Assembly (NCBI RefSeq): GCF_021390435.2 | Contig: NZ_JAJVCN010000003.1 | Coordinates: forward strand, 1,183,501 to 1,247,500 | DNA length: 64,000 nucleotides | DNA from: Kibdelosporangium philippinense | Lineage (GTDB): Bacteria > Actinomycetota > Actinomycetes > Mycobacteriales > Pseudonocardiaceae | Direction of reading: 5' to 3' | Part shown: piece after piece, positions 43,662 through 52,725 of the stretch | How positions within the stretch are numbered: the stretch's first letter is position 1 | How the letters are laid out: each line of letters opens with the position of its first letter | Translations under genes and position numbers: made by a program | Notes under the pieces: model-generated | Told to the model about the DNA's origin: nothing | The model's database searches: none | Seen by the model: only the letters and a program-made list of their open reading frames with translations

Positions 43662-44837
43662 ATGATCACGTACCCACAGGCGCGGACCTGCCCGTATCAG
43701 CCCGCACCGGGCTACGACGAGCTGCGCGAAGGCCCGCCGCTGCGCCGGACACGGCTGATCAACGGGCAGGAAGGCTGGGTCGTGTCGGGTCACCGCGAGG
43801 CCCGCGCGTTGCTCGCCGATTCGCGAGTGTCGTCGGACCGCACCAACACGGGCTTTCCGATGATCATGCCGCCCGCGCTCGCGGCCGTGCAGACCTCGCC
43901 GAACCGGCCGTTCATCGTGCGCGACGACCCGGACCACAACCGGATCCGCCGGATGCTGATCCCGCAGTTCACCGCACGGCGGCTGCGGGAACTGCAGCCG
44001 GAGATCGAGCAGATCGTGCACGCCACGATCGACGACATGCTCGCCGCGGGCCCGCCTGCCGACCTGGTCAGCGCGTTCTCACTGCCGATCCCGTCGCTGG
44101 TGATCAGCCGGTTGCTCGGGGTTCCATGGGAAGATCACGAGTTCTTCCAACGGGCCACCAAGGCGATCGTGCAGGCGTTGGACACGACCGTGACAGGCGA
44201 GGTCCTCGCGTCACTGATCAGCTATCTCTCCACGTTGGCACAGGACCCGCCGCCCGGACTGATCGCCCAGCTCAAGGAGGAACAGGTCGCCACGGGCGCG
44301 ATGTCCCAGGACGACCTCGTGTTCACGTCGATGCTGCTGCTCGGCGCTGGCCACGAGACCACGTCGTCGATGATCTCGGTCGGCGTGATCACCCTGATCG
44401 ACCATCCTGACCAGTTGGCGGCATTCCGGTCCGATCCGGACACCGTGCCCGACGCGATCGAAGAACTGCTGCGGTACCTGACAATCGTGGAGGCCCCGCT
44501 GCTCAGGGTCGCCGTCGCCGACATCGAGATCGCTGGCGAGGTGATCAAGGCGGGTGAGGGCATCGTGTTCGCGGGCAGCATCGCCAACCGGGATCCGGAC
44601 GCGTTCGAAGACCCGGAACGCTTCGACATCAGCCGCACCGCCACGCATCACATCTCATTCGGCTATGGCGTGCACCAATGTCTCGGGCAGAATCTGGCTC
44701 GGACGGAACTCCGGCTGGCCCTGTCGGCGTTGTTCGAGCGGGTGCCGACATTGCGGTTGGCGGTGCCGGTCGAGGAGCTCGGCCTGCGGCCAGCGGTGTC
44801 CATCCAAGGGGTCGACGCACTGCCAGTGACGTGGTGA
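43662..44837 (+). CDS. Cytochrome P450 (CYP105-like class)
   Basis: 391 residues. Oxygen-binding helix I motif LLGAGHETTSS, ExxR in IEELLRYL, and haem-binding FGYGVHQCLGQNLAR with Cys340 as ligand. Class I soluble actinobacterial P450 that takes electrons from a small ferredoxin; one follows after 65 nt. RBS AGGGGGCG precedes the ATG. The function is probably detoxification or tailoring of a hydrophobic molecule. Confidence 0.95.
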   Translation: MITYPQARTCPYQPAPGYDELREGPPLRRTRLINGQEGWVVSGHREARALLADSRVSSDRTNTGFPMIMPPALAAVQTSPNRPFIVRDDPDHNRIRRMLIPQFTARRLRELQPEIEQIVHATIDDMLAAGPPADLVSAFSLPIPSLVISRLLGVPWEDHEFFQRATKAIVQALDTTVTGEVLASLISYLSTLAQDPPPGLIAQLKEEQVATGAMSQDDLVFTSMLLLGAGHETTSSMISVGVITLIDHPDQLAAFRSDPDTVPDAIEELLRYLTIVEAPLLRVAVADIEIAGEVIKAGEGIVFAGSIANRDPDAFEDPERFDISRTATHHISFGYGVHQCLGQNLARTELRLALSALFERVPTLRLAVPVEELGLRPAVSIQGVDALPVTW

Positions 44838-44902
44838 CGATGTTTCCTGACATTGTGCTGACAAAGGGGTTCAGGACGCGTGACTAGTGGTAGGAGTGAG
44901 AT

Positions 44903-45094
44903 ATGCACGTAGAAGGTGACCGGGATGTGTGCGTCGGCGCGGGAATGTGCGTGCTGACCGCACCCGAAGTGTTCGACCAGGACGACGAGGGCATTGTCAC
45001 GGTGCTGCACGAGGTGCCGAGCGCGGACGAGGAGTCCGTGGTGCGCCAGGCAGCCACGTTGTGCCCCTCAGGAGCGGTCAAGCTCAGCTCCTAA
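44903..45094 (+). CDS. 3Fe-4S ferredoxin, P450 partner
   Basis: 63 residues. The cluster ligands are in CVGAGMC near the N-terminus and in LCPSGA near the C-terminus, with the middle Cys of a 4Fe motif replaced (CX5C...CP), as in P450-associated 3Fe-4S ferredoxins. It ends overlapping the convergent histidine kinase gene by 4 nt. Confidence 0.93.
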   Translation: MHVEGDRDVCVGAGMCVLTAPEVFDQDDEGIVTVLHEVPSADEESVVRQAATLCPSGAVKLSS

Positions 45095-46419
45095 AGGGAC
45101 TTCCACCGGACCTGGAACCGCGCCCCGCCATCGGGTGACTCGGTGACCAGGACGGTGGCGCCACGCCGTCGGACCAGTTCGGCGACCAGGGCGAGACCGA
45201 GGCCGGATCCGCCGGTCTGTCTCGCCCGGTCGTCCTGCACCCGGTAGAACCGGTCGAACACCTTTTCCCTGTGCTCAGGCGCGACGCCAGGACCGTCATC
45301 GTCCACAATCAACCGAATGTGCCCGCCCGCCGGGAGTACCGCGACGGTCACGTGAGCGCGTGCGTACAGAATCGCATTGCGCAGCAAGTTGTCCAGTACA
45401 AGGTCCACTTCGGCCGGTGCGGCAAGCACCCAGGCCGATCCCGTCGGCGCTTGGAGCGTCACGCGCGGTGTTTCGCTGCTGCAGCGGGAAATCGCCGCTT
45501 CGGCCGCCGAGACCAGATCGACCGGTTCCGCCGTGGGCAGCTCGCCCGCGTCGGATCGGGCAAGGGTGAGCAGTCCGTCCACCAATGTGGACAGTCGGAC
45601 GGACTCCTGCACGATGTCCGCCAGAACCTCTTGGGACAGCACAGGATCCGGGTTCGCCACCGCGACCTCGGCCTGCACCCGGATGGACGCGACCGGCGAA
45701 CGCAGCTCGTGCGCGGCGTCGCCGGTGAAGCGGCGCAAGCGTTCCGTGGCCTCATCCCGGCGATCCAACAGCGCATTCATACTTTCGGCCAACGATCGCA
45801 GCTCGTCATGCGAGTCTGGCAACGGCAAGCGTTGCCCCGCAGGCAATCGAGAGGCCGCGACACGCATCCGGTCCACCGGTCGCAGCGAGGACCGCACGGC
45901 GAACCACGTCGCGATCCCGGTCGCGGCGGCCCCGAGCACACCGGCAAGCAGCAGCCAGTTGAGACCCACGTGTTGCGCCTGCTGGTATCCAGCCAGCGCC
46001 GCGCCAGCGACCACAAGCCTTTGCTGGCCGTCGGGCGCGGTCACGACCGTGCCAATCCATCGCGTCGGCGGGTCGTCTGACCACTGCAGGACGGGCTCGG
46101 CGCCTTTCAGGTCCCGCAGCGCCCATTCCTTCAGGCCGGGGTCGCCAAGGTTGTCCTGCGGCGTTCCGGCCGTGTCCAGGACCCTGACCTGCACGTACGG
46201 CGTGTCGGGGCGAGGGGTTCGGCCAGCGGAGACGTCCGCGATCGCGGCGTCGAGGATCGGCTGCAGCTCACGGTCGGCCGAACTGATCAGCAGACCGCCG
46301 ATGCCACGGCCAGAAACCCAGGCCAGCCCGAGCAGTATGACGAGCGTCGCCCCGGTCGCCATGACCGCGATGCGAAACCGGACGGATCGGCGGAACCACG
46401 CCTCTTTGGCCTTGTTCAC
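45091..46419 (-). CDS. Two-component sensor histidine kinase
   Basis: 442 residues. Two membrane helices (VMATGATLVILLGLAWVSG near 20-38 and LLLAGVLGAAATGIATW near 155-171) flank a ~110-residue extracellular sensor. HAMP follows, then the phosphorylated His in GDAAHELRSPVASI, an N box NLLRNAILYA and G boxes DDDGPGV and GGSGLGLALV. ATG 46419 overlaps the regulator's stop (ATGA). Confidence 0.94.
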   Translation of the reverse strand: MNKAKEAWFRRSVRFRIAVMATGATLVILLGLAWVSGRGIGGLLISSADRELQPILDAAIADVSAGRTPRPDTPYVQVRVLDTAGTPQDNLGDPGLKEWALRDLKGAEPVLQWSDDPPTRWIGTVVTAPDGQQRLVVAGAALAGYQQAQHVGLNWLLLAGVLGAAATGIATWFAVRSSLRPVDRMRVAASRLPAGQRLPLPDSHDELRSLAESMNALLDRRDEATERLRRFTGDAAHELRSPVASIRVQAEVAVANPDPVLSQEVLADIVQESVRLSTLVDGLLTLARSDAGELPTAEPVDLVSAAEAAISRCSSETPRVTLQAPTGSAWVLAAPAEVDLVLDNLLRNAILYARAHVTVAVLPAGGHIRLIVDDDGPGVAPEHREKVFDRFYRVQDDRARQTGGSGLGLALVAELVRRRGATVLVTESPDGGARFQVRWKSL

Positions 46420-47126
46420 GACCCCATCACGGCGTCAATCTCGCCCGTGGACGCCAGATAACCGTGGCCACGGACCGTGCGGACGATGGAACCGGCGCCG
46501 ACCGCGTCAAGCTTGCGCCGCAGGTAGCCGACGTACACCTCGACGGCGTTGCGTGTCGCGGCCTGCTCATCGCCCCAGACGGCTCTCAGCAGCTCGTCCT
46601 TCGTGACAACGGACCCTGCCCGGCTCGCCAGCACATCAAGGACGGCGAACTCACGTGGACTGAGCGACACAGGCTCGCCGGACATGCTGACCTGCCGCGC
46701 AGCCCGATCGACCACGAGTTCCCCCAGCCGAAGCCGCTGACCAGAACCCTCGACCGCGCCTCGTCTCAGCAACGCCCTGACCTGGGCGACCAGGACCACG
46801 AAGGAGAACGGTTTGACCAGGTAGCCATCAGCGCCCAGGTCCAGCCCGTCGGCCTGGTCGATCTCGCCGTCCTTGGCCGACACGAGCAGCACGGGAGTAC
46901 GGACGCCTTCGGCTCTCAGCGCCTGCAGCACCCGATAGCCGGACAAACCGGGCAGCATGATGTCGAGCAGGATGGCGTCGAACGAGCCGGTCCGCGCGAC
47001 CTGCAGCGCGCTCGGGCCATCCGCGGCCACCACCACGTCCATACCTTCCGCTGCCAGGCCACGCTGCAGCGCCCGGCGCACGCCCGGTTCGTCGTCAACC
47101 ACAAGAACGCGAGGTCTCACGCGCAC
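46416..47126 (-). CDS. OmpR/PhoB-type response regulator
   Basis: 236 residues. The receiver has the acidic pair in VLVVDDEPG, the phospho-acceptor Asp in AILLDIMLPG and the conserved Lys in YLVKPFSF; the C-terminal winged helix has LSPREFAVLDVLASRAGSV. It is divergent from the LolA-like gene across a gap with repeated TCTCAG boxes, its likely binding sites. Confidence 0.95.
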   Translation of the reverse strand: MRVRPRVLVVDDEPGVRRALQRGLAAEGMDVVVAADGPSALQVARTGSFDAILLDIMLPGLSGYRVLQALRAEGVRTPVLLVSAKDGEIDQADGLDLGADGYLVKPFSFVVLVAQVRALLRRGAVEGSGQRLRLGELVVDRAARQVSMSGEPVSLSPREFAVLDVLASRAGSVVTKDELLRAVWGDEQAATRNAVEVYVGYLRRKLDAVGAGSIVRTVRGHGYLASTGEIDAVMGS

Positions 47127-47138
47127 AGCATGCCCGTC

Positions 47139-47197
47139 TCTCAGCTTTCCAGCCGGGATTTCTGAGCCTTCTCTCAGCGTCTCAGCCTCATCTCAGG
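47139..47197. promoter_or_regulatory. Direct-repeat cluster, probable response-regulator binding sites
   Basis: TCTCAG occurs at 47139, 47172, 47180 and 47191, and the variant TCTGAG at 47161. Two pairs, 47161/47172 and 47180/47191, are spaced by 11 bp, about one helical turn, as for OmpR-family tandem sites. The cluster lies between the regulator and the LolA-like gene. Confidence 0.7.
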
Positions 47198-47258
47198 TGC
47201 TGGCAGGCAGTCTCTGTCTTGCGGGAACATCACAAGACGCGAAACGGGGAGTTGACGG

Positions 47259-48344
47259 ATGAACACCAAGAGGACGGCACTGGCCGTCGCGGGGGCAGGC
47301 GTTCTCGCCGGCGTGATCGGGCTCGGTGTGCTGGCCGTCCCAGCCGGCGCTGACGAGCCGCCGCCCGTGCTGCCGCAGATCAGTGCGGAGCAGCTGGTCG
47401 AGTCGGTCGCGAACGCCAAGATCCCGGCACTCGCGGGCAAGGTGTCCGCACAGGAGAACCTCGGCCTGCCGATCAAGCTGCTCGAGGGCTTCGGCAACGC
47501 CTCGGTCTGGGCTGACGGGCAGAACCGGTTCCGTGCCACGCTGCCGGGCAAGGGCTCGGAGAGGACCTTCGTCGAGGACGGCGGCACCGCGTGGATCTGG
47601 GACTCAGCCCGCAACACAGTCACCAAGGTCCCCCACGGCCAGCAAGCCACGCCGGAGAAGCTGGCTGGCAAGGACCCGGCCACGGTCGGCAAGGACCTGC
47701 TCGGCCTGGTGCGCCAGTACAGCGACGTGAAGGTGGACGGCACCGCACGCGTGGCCACGCGCCCCGCGTACGAGCTGGTCGTGACGCCGAAGCCGACCGA
47801 GCGGACGCTGCTGCGGGAGATCCGTATCGCGGTCGACTCGGAGACCCGGATTCCACTGCGGCTGCAGGTGCTGGCCAACGGCCAGGCCGACCCGGCCGTG
47901 AAGGTCGAGTTCACCGAACTCAACGTGGGTCCGCAGGACGCGAACCTGTTCACGTTCACCCCGCCGCCGGGCGCGACCGTCAAGGAGCGCACGGACGCCG
48001 ACAAGCCGCACGACTCGGCTGAGGCACGCAAGGGTGTGGAGGACTTCCTGAGCGGGCTGAACCTGAAGACCGTCGGCGAGGGCTGGGACACCACGCTGGT
48101 GGCCAAGCTGCCCGGCGACCTGAGCTCGATGCTCGGCCAGGCCGCAGGTCAGGGCCGTGGTCGCGGTGACATGGACGTCAGCGGCATGCTGAAGACCTTC
48201 GACAAGGAGGTCTCGGGTCCGTACGGCACCGGGTACCTTTTCAGCACCAAGGTGGCGACCGCCCTGGTCACCACTGACGGCCGGGTGGCGGTCGGCGCCG
48301 TCCCGGAGCAGGTGCTCACCGAGGCCATCGGACAGGTGAAGTGA
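47259..48344 (+). CDS. LolA-like/DUF2092 secreted lipoprotein-carrier-type protein
   Basis: 361 residues with a Sec signal peptide (AGVLAGVIGLGVLAVPAGAD). The rest has the half-barrel pattern of LolA/LppX-type proteins (AGKVSAQENLGLP; NRFRATLPGKGSERTFVEDG; EIRIAVDSETRIPLRLQV), common in actinobacteria upstream of ABC exporters. It would bind a lipid or sense envelope state outside the membrane. Its stop overlaps the ATPase start by 4 nt. Confidence 0.85.
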   Translation: MNTKRTALAVAGAGVLAGVIGLGVLAVPAGADEPPPVLPQISAEQLVESVANAKIPALAGKVSAQENLGLPIKLLEGFGNASVWADGQNRFRATLPGKGSERTFVEDGGTAWIWDSARNTVTKVPHGQQATPEKLAGKDPATVGKDLLGLVRQYSDVKVDGTARVATRPAYELVVTPKPTERTLLREIRIAVDSETRIPLRLQVLANGQADPAVKVEFTELNVGPQDANLFTFTPPPGATVKERTDADKPHDSAEARKGVEDFLSGLNLKTVGEGWDTTLVAKLPGDLSSMLGQAAGQGRGRGDMDVSGMLKTFDKEVSGPYGTGYLFSTKVATALVTTDGRVAVGAVPEQVLTEAIGQVK

Positions 48345-49303
48345 CGTTCGCTGAAACAACCGGGGTGGGCACGGCCGAGGCCGTGCCCACCCCCATGTTG
48401 GCCGCGAGAACGCGCGGCCTGCGCAAGCTCTACCGCAATACCGTCGCGGTCGATCACGTCGACCTCGACGTCCCGGAAGGCGCGGTGCTTGGCATGCTCG
48501 GGCCGAACGGGTCCGGCAAGACCACGACCATCCGGATGATGCTCGGCCTGACGACACCGACCGCTGGCGAGATCGAGCTGTTCGGCGCGCGGCTGCCCGA
48601 AGCGGCTCAAGCGGTGTTGCCGCAGGTCGGGGCGTTGGTCGAAGGGCCAGGGTTCCATCCGTTCCTCTCCGGGCGGGACAACCTGCTGCGCTGCGCGGCG
48701 GCTGAGCCGTTGCTGAAGACATCGGCGATCGCCAAGGCTGTCGACGAGGCGCTGGAGCGTGTCGGCCTGTCGGACGCGGCCAACCGGCGTTATCGCGGCT
48801 ACTCGCTGGGCATGAAGCAACGCATGGGCCTGGCTGCGGCTTTGCTCGTGCCTCGGCGGTTCGTGGTGCTGGACGAGCCGACGAACGGCCTCGACCCGGC
48901 CGGAACACGCGAGGTCCGCACGGTGATCGCGGACCTGCACGCGGCAGGCACGACCGTGCTGGTTTCGTCGCACCTGCTGTCCGAAGTAGAGGCGACGTGC
49001 ACGCACGTTGCCGTGCTGCATCAGGGAACCGTGGTCGCCCAGGGCGAGCTCAAGGACCTGCTCGAGGCTTCGAACGCCGGGCTGCTGGTGTCCACACCGG
49101 AAGTGACGGCCGCGGTCGACGCGTTGCGGGACAACAGGATTCCCGCTCGTGCCGTGCCGGATGGCCTGCTCGTGGACTTGACCGCGACGACGGCGCCGGA
49201 GGTCGTGGCGACGTTGGTGCGTGCCGACATCCCGGTCTACGAGGTGCATCGGCAGCGCACCGGCCTTGAGGACCTCTTCGCGCAGCTCACGGAGACGCCA
49301 TGA
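48341..49303 (+). CDS. ABC transporter ATP-binding protein
   Basis: 320 residues from GTG 48341. Walker A GPNGSGKTTT, signature YSLGMKQRMGLAAALL, Walker B FVVLDEPTNGLDPAG and switch His in LVSSHLLSEVE. The CcmA/DrrA-like C-terminus is typical of exporter ATPases. It is coupled to both neighbours by 4-nt overlaps. Confidence 0.95.
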   Translation: MTFAETTGVGTAEAVPTPMLAARTRGLRKLYRNTVAVDHVDLDVPEGAVLGMLGPNGSGKTTTIRMMLGLTTPTAGEIELFGARLPEAAQAVLPQVGALVEGPGFHPFLSGRDNLLRCAAAEPLLKTSAIAKAVDEALERVGLSDAANRRYRGYSLGMKQRMGLAAALLVPRRFVVLDEPTNGLDPAGTREVRTVIADLHAAGTTVLVSSHLLSEVEATCTHVAVLHQGTVVAQGELKDLLEASNAGLLVSTPEVTAAVDALRDNRIPARAVPDGLLVDLTATTAPEVVATLVRADIPVYEVHRQRTGLEDLFAQLTETP

Positions 49304-50136
49304 CCACGCTCGCGCCGGTGAAGGCGCCCATCGGCCGGTTGTTGCGCTCAGAGCTGCGCTGGATCTACCGGCGGCCGCGGACGTTGATCCTGTTGGGGCT
49401 GCTGGCTTTGTACCCGATCCTGTTCGGGATCGGCACCCAGGTGATCGACGATCCCGTTCAGGCGACCCAGGACCAGACACTGGTCGCGACTGTCGCCGGG
49501 AACGCCTTCATGCTGCCGGTGATCGTATTGTCCACGACCATGGTGTTCTTCCTGCCATTGGGAACGACGATCACTGCGTCCGACGCTTTGGCAGGCGAGG
49601 CCTCACACGGAACCTTGCGCAGCTTGCTGCTCGCGCCAGTGAGCCGGGTCCGATTGTTGGCCGTAAAGGCTTTCGGTGTCGCGGTGGTGTCCGCGGGCGC
49701 CGCCTTGACGACCGCGCTGATCGCGTTCTTCACCGGGTTGATCATCGCGGGGCCGGGCAATCTGGTGTCCATCTCCGGCTCGACTTTGTCGGTGGGCGAA
49801 GGTCTGTGGCGGGTTCTGCTGGCGACCGGGTGGGTCGTCGTGCAGATGTGGGCGATCGGCGCGATCGCTTTGGCGGTGTCCGCGGCGACCGAGCACCCGC
49901 TGCTGGTGATGGCGTCGGTGATCGGCGGGCTGTTCGTGTTCGGCCTGCTCAGCCAGATCCCGGTACTCGACTGGATGGACCCGTTCCTGCTCACGACCAG
50001 CTGGAACGACATCGCGGACTTCCTGCGTGACCCGATCCCGTCGGAATACCTGATGACCGGATTGCTGCGGGCGGTCTGCTACATCGTGATCGGCTATTCC
50101 CTAGCCCTCGCGCGCATGGTCACCAAAGACTCGTGA
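49300..50136 (+). CDS. ABC-2-type transporter permease
   Basis: 278 residues with six probable membrane helices (for example LILLGLLALYPILFGIG, FMLPVIVLSTTMVFFLP, HPLLVMASVIGGLFVFGLL). An ABC-2 exporter, probably for lipids, peptides or drugs, paired with the preceding ATPase. Its last codon and stop (Ser-TGA) come from palindrome copy F. Confidence 0.9.
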   Translation: MTTLAPVKAPIGRLLRSELRWIYRRPRTLILLGLLALYPILFGIGTQVIDDPVQATQDQTLVATVAGNAFMLPVIVLSTTMVFFLPLGTTITASDALAGEASHGTLRSLLLAPVSRVRLLAVKAFGVAVVSAGAALTTALIAFFTGLIIAGPGNLVSISGSTLSVGEGLWRVLLATGWVVVQMWAIGAIALAVSAATEHPLLVMASVIGGLFVFGLLSQIPVLDWMDPFLLTTSWNDIADFLRDPIPSEYLMTGLLRAVCYIVIGYSLALARMVTKDS

Positions 50137-50175
50137 GTGGTTAGCCGTGTTCTAACCCGCGTAATCACTCACGAG
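50130..50175. repeat. 46-bp palindromic repeat, copy F (imperfect inner stem)
   Basis: Arms CTCGTGAGTGGTTAGCCG and CGCGTAATCACTCACGAG around TGTTCTAACC. The inner stem has mismatches, unlike the other copies. It contains the stop codons of both convergent neighbours, the ABC-2 permease and the thiamine ATPase gene. Confidence 0.93.
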
Positions 50176-51169
50176 GTCCTACCAGGGCAAACCCGTCGGC
50201 GTCGAACCGCAGTCGCACTGGGTGGCCGGGTTCGGGGGCGTCCGCGATACTCGCGACCGCGTCCACTTCGCGGTGTTCCAGCTTGACCAGGAGCCGCACA
50301 TGGTCACGTCGATGCACGCGCCCGCTGACCTCGCCATACAGCGGGCCTTCCTTGTCCGCCACGAGTGCGTTGGGGCGCAGGCCGATCTGGTGACGGCCGT
50401 CTGGCGCCCAGGGGATCTTGACTTCGCCGAGGTCGAACCTGGCGGTGCCGTTTCTGATCTCGGCGCGCAGGATCGTGCCGCAGCCAAGGAAGATCGCGGT
50501 GGCCTCGTCGACCGGGTGCCGCCAAACCTGCTCGGCGGTGCCGGTATGGACGATCTTTCCCCTGCGCATCAAGGCAACGCGGTCGGCCAGTGTGAAGGCT
50601 TCGTCGTGGTCGTGCGTGACTACGAGGGCTGACGTGCCCGCTTTTCTGAGCAACCTGGCCAGATCCAGCGCCAATTGTTCCCTGAGGGCTCGGTCGAGCG
50701 CGGAAAGCGGCTCGTCGAGCAGGAGCAGGCGCGGCTTGGGAGCAAGTGCTCGGGCAAGCGCGACGCGTTGCTGCTCACCGCCGGAAAGCTGAGTGACCCG
50801 GCGCTTCTGGTAACCGGTCAGGCCGACGAGATCGAGCAGTTCGTCGACCCGGCCGTCGTCCTTGATCTTGTGCATCCGCAGGCCGAATTTGACGTTCCCG
50901 GCGACATCCCGGTGCGGGAAAAGCTGGCCGTCCTGGAAAACCAGGCCGATGCCGCGCTTGTGCACGGGCATCTTGGTCAGGTCCTCGTCGCCCCAGTGGA
51001 TTGAGCCTTCGGCCTGTGGCTCAAGTCCCGCGACCGCACGCAGGAGCGTCGACTTCCCACAGCCGGAAGGGCCGAGCAGGGCAACGACTTCTCCATCGCC
51101 GATGTCAAGGTCGACATCGTTCACGGCGGTCGTCTGTCCGAACTGGACCGTGAGATTCCGGATCCGCAT
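50165..51169 (-). CDS. Thiamine ABC transporter ATP-binding protein
   Basis: 334 residues. Walker A GPSGCGKST, signature LSGGEQQRVALARALA, Walker B LLLLDEPLSALD, switch His in VTHDHDEAF; a C-terminal TOBE-like domain follows. Role inferred from the TPP riboswitch and the adjacent permease and binding protein. Its start touches the permease stop. Confidence 0.9.
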   Translation of the reverse strand: MRIRNLTVQFGQTTAVNDVDLDIGDGEVVALLGPSGCGKSTLLRAVAGLEPQAEGSIHWGDEDLTKMPVHKRGIGLVFQDGQLFPHRDVAGNVKFGLRMHKIKDDGRVDELLDLVGLTGYQKRRVTQLSGGEQQRVALARALAPKPRLLLLDEPLSALDRALREQLALDLARLLRKAGTSALVVTHDHDEAFTLADRVALMRRGKIVHTGTAEQVWRHPVDEATAIFLGCGTILRAEIRNGTARFDLGEVKIPWAPDGRHQIGLRPNALVADKEGPLYGEVSGRVHRRDHVRLLVKLEHREVDAVASIADAPEPGHPVRLRFDADGFALVGPRE

Positions 51170-52725
51170 CAGAATTCCTCCACTGTGGTCCGGAACCGTT
51201 CAATCAGGACGGCGACCGCGATCGTGACCACCATCAACAGCACGCAGGCCGCGTACGCCATCTGGTTGTTCAACTCACCAGGTCTTGAGATCAACCGCCC
51301 GATGGCAATGGGCAGAGTGGGCGCGTCCGGCCTGGCCAGAAAGCTCGTCGCGCCGAATTCGCCCAGCGCGACAACGTAACCGAAGGCCGCCGCGGTCACC
51401 AATGACCGCCCGACCATCGGCAAGTCCACTTCGAACCAAACTCGGACAGGACTGGCGCCGAGTGTGCCCGCGGCCTGCCTGAGCCGGTCGTCAATGGATC
51501 TCAGCACGGGCAGAAGAATGCGAATGATCAGCGGTGTCACGACAACCGCCTGCGCCAGCGGGACAAGGAGCGGTGAGGTCCTGAGGTCGCCGGGTAGGGC
51601 GTCGAGCGTGATCAGATATCCGAAGCCGACCGTGACCGCGGAGACGCCGAGCGGCAACATCATCGCGATATCCACGAGCTCAGCCGTCTTTCCCAGTCGT
51701 GTCAACGCGACCGAGGACAGTACGCCCAGAACAAGCGCTAGCACGGTCGCATCCGTTGCCGTGCTCAACGAATTCATCGCGGCCCGGAAACCGGTGACTT
51801 CCAGGCTGTTGTCGTGCCCAGTGCTCGCGAGCGCCCTGAACCCCTCCACACTGGACTGGCTGATCAGGCTGATGATCGGAGTGAGCAGAAGCGCGATCAC
51901 ACCGTACGCGATCCCAACGACAATCCACTCGCCACCAACCGGCCTACGCGCAGTCTCCTGACGCCCTCTCAGTTTCAGCGCAGCCTGGCGCCTTTTCCTC
52001 GCTATGGACCCGATAACAAGCGCCGCGACGACGGCCGCAAGCTGAAGGATCGACAGCGCGGCTGCCCCCGGCAGATCGAAAAGCTGGACTGTCCTCAGGT
52101 AGATCTCGGTCTCAAGTGTCCGATACTCAGCCCCACCCAGGATCAACACAACACCGAAACTCGTGCTGCAGAAGAGAAACACGACCGCGGCGGCCGATCC
52201 GATCGCTGGTGTCAACGCGGGCAACGTAACCTGCGTGAACGCCTTGAACCTGGTGGCACCCAAAGCCCGCGCCGCGTCTTCAGCCCGCCGGTCGGTGTTC
52301 GCCCACAGCCCGCCGACCGTCCGCGCCACAACCGCGACGTTGAAGAACGCGTTGGCCAGGATGATCGACCACATGCCGCCGTCCGGCATCAGACTCCGGA
52401 ACGCCAGTCCAACCACGACCGTCGGCAGCACGAACGGCACCAAGACAATGGCCTGGACCAAGGCTTTGCCAGGCAGCTTGCACCGGGCGAGCAGGAACGC
52501 CAACGGCATCCCGGCGGCGAGAGCGACCACAGTGGACGCTGCGGCCTGCCCAAGCGTGAACGCGACCAGTTCCCACGTGTCGGAATTGGTGAGCGTGTCG
52601 AGCATGTGGGCACGCGCGCCAAGGCCGATGATAGCGACCACCGGCCACGCGAAGAACAACGTGAGAAATCCCAGTGGCACAAGGGCCACCAGGATCACGC
52701 CTATCCTTGGACGAGCGAGCGCCAC
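51169..52725 (-). CDS. Thiamine ABC transporter permease, fused double-domain (ThiP type)
   Basis: 518 residues with about twelve helices in two binding-protein-dependent permease domains; the coupling loops read EDAARALGATRFKAFTQVTLPA and RLRQAAGTLGASPVRVWFEVDLP. ThiP-type permeases are such internal duplications. It overlaps the binding-protein gene by 25 nt. Confidence 0.9.
   Translation of the reverse strand: MALARPRIGVILVALVPLGFLTLFFAWPVVAIIGLGARAHMLDTLTNSDTWELVAFTLGQAAASTVVALAAGMPLAFLLARCKLPGKALVQAIVLVPFVLPTVVVGLAFRSLMPDGGMWSIILANAFFNVAVVARTVGGLWANTDRRAEDAARALGATRFKAFTQVTLPALTPAIGSAAAVVFLFCSTSFGVVLILGGAEYRTLETEIYLRTVQLFDLPGAAALSILQLAAVVAALVIGSIARKRRQAALKLRGRQETARRPVGGEWIVVGIAYGVIALLLTPIISLISQSSVEGFRALASTGHDNSLEVTGFRAAMNSLSTATDATVLALVLGVLSSVALTRLGKTAELVDIAMMLPLGVSAVTVGFGYLITLDALPGDLRTSPLLVPLAQAVVVTPLIIRILLPVLRSIDDRLRQAAGTLGASPVRVWFEVDLPMVGRSLVTAAAFGYVVALGEFGATSFLARPDAPTLPIAIGRLISRPGELNNQMAYAACVLLMVVTIAVAVLIERFRTTVEEF

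Noticed and set aside
48149..49480. 443-codon minus-strand frame opposite the ABC exporter genes
   Set aside because: The sense strand has full Walker and signature motifs; the antisense has none.
8231..50175. Palindromes as CRISPR repeats
   Set aside because: Copies are kilobases apart, occur singly between genes, and have no spacer array or cas genes.
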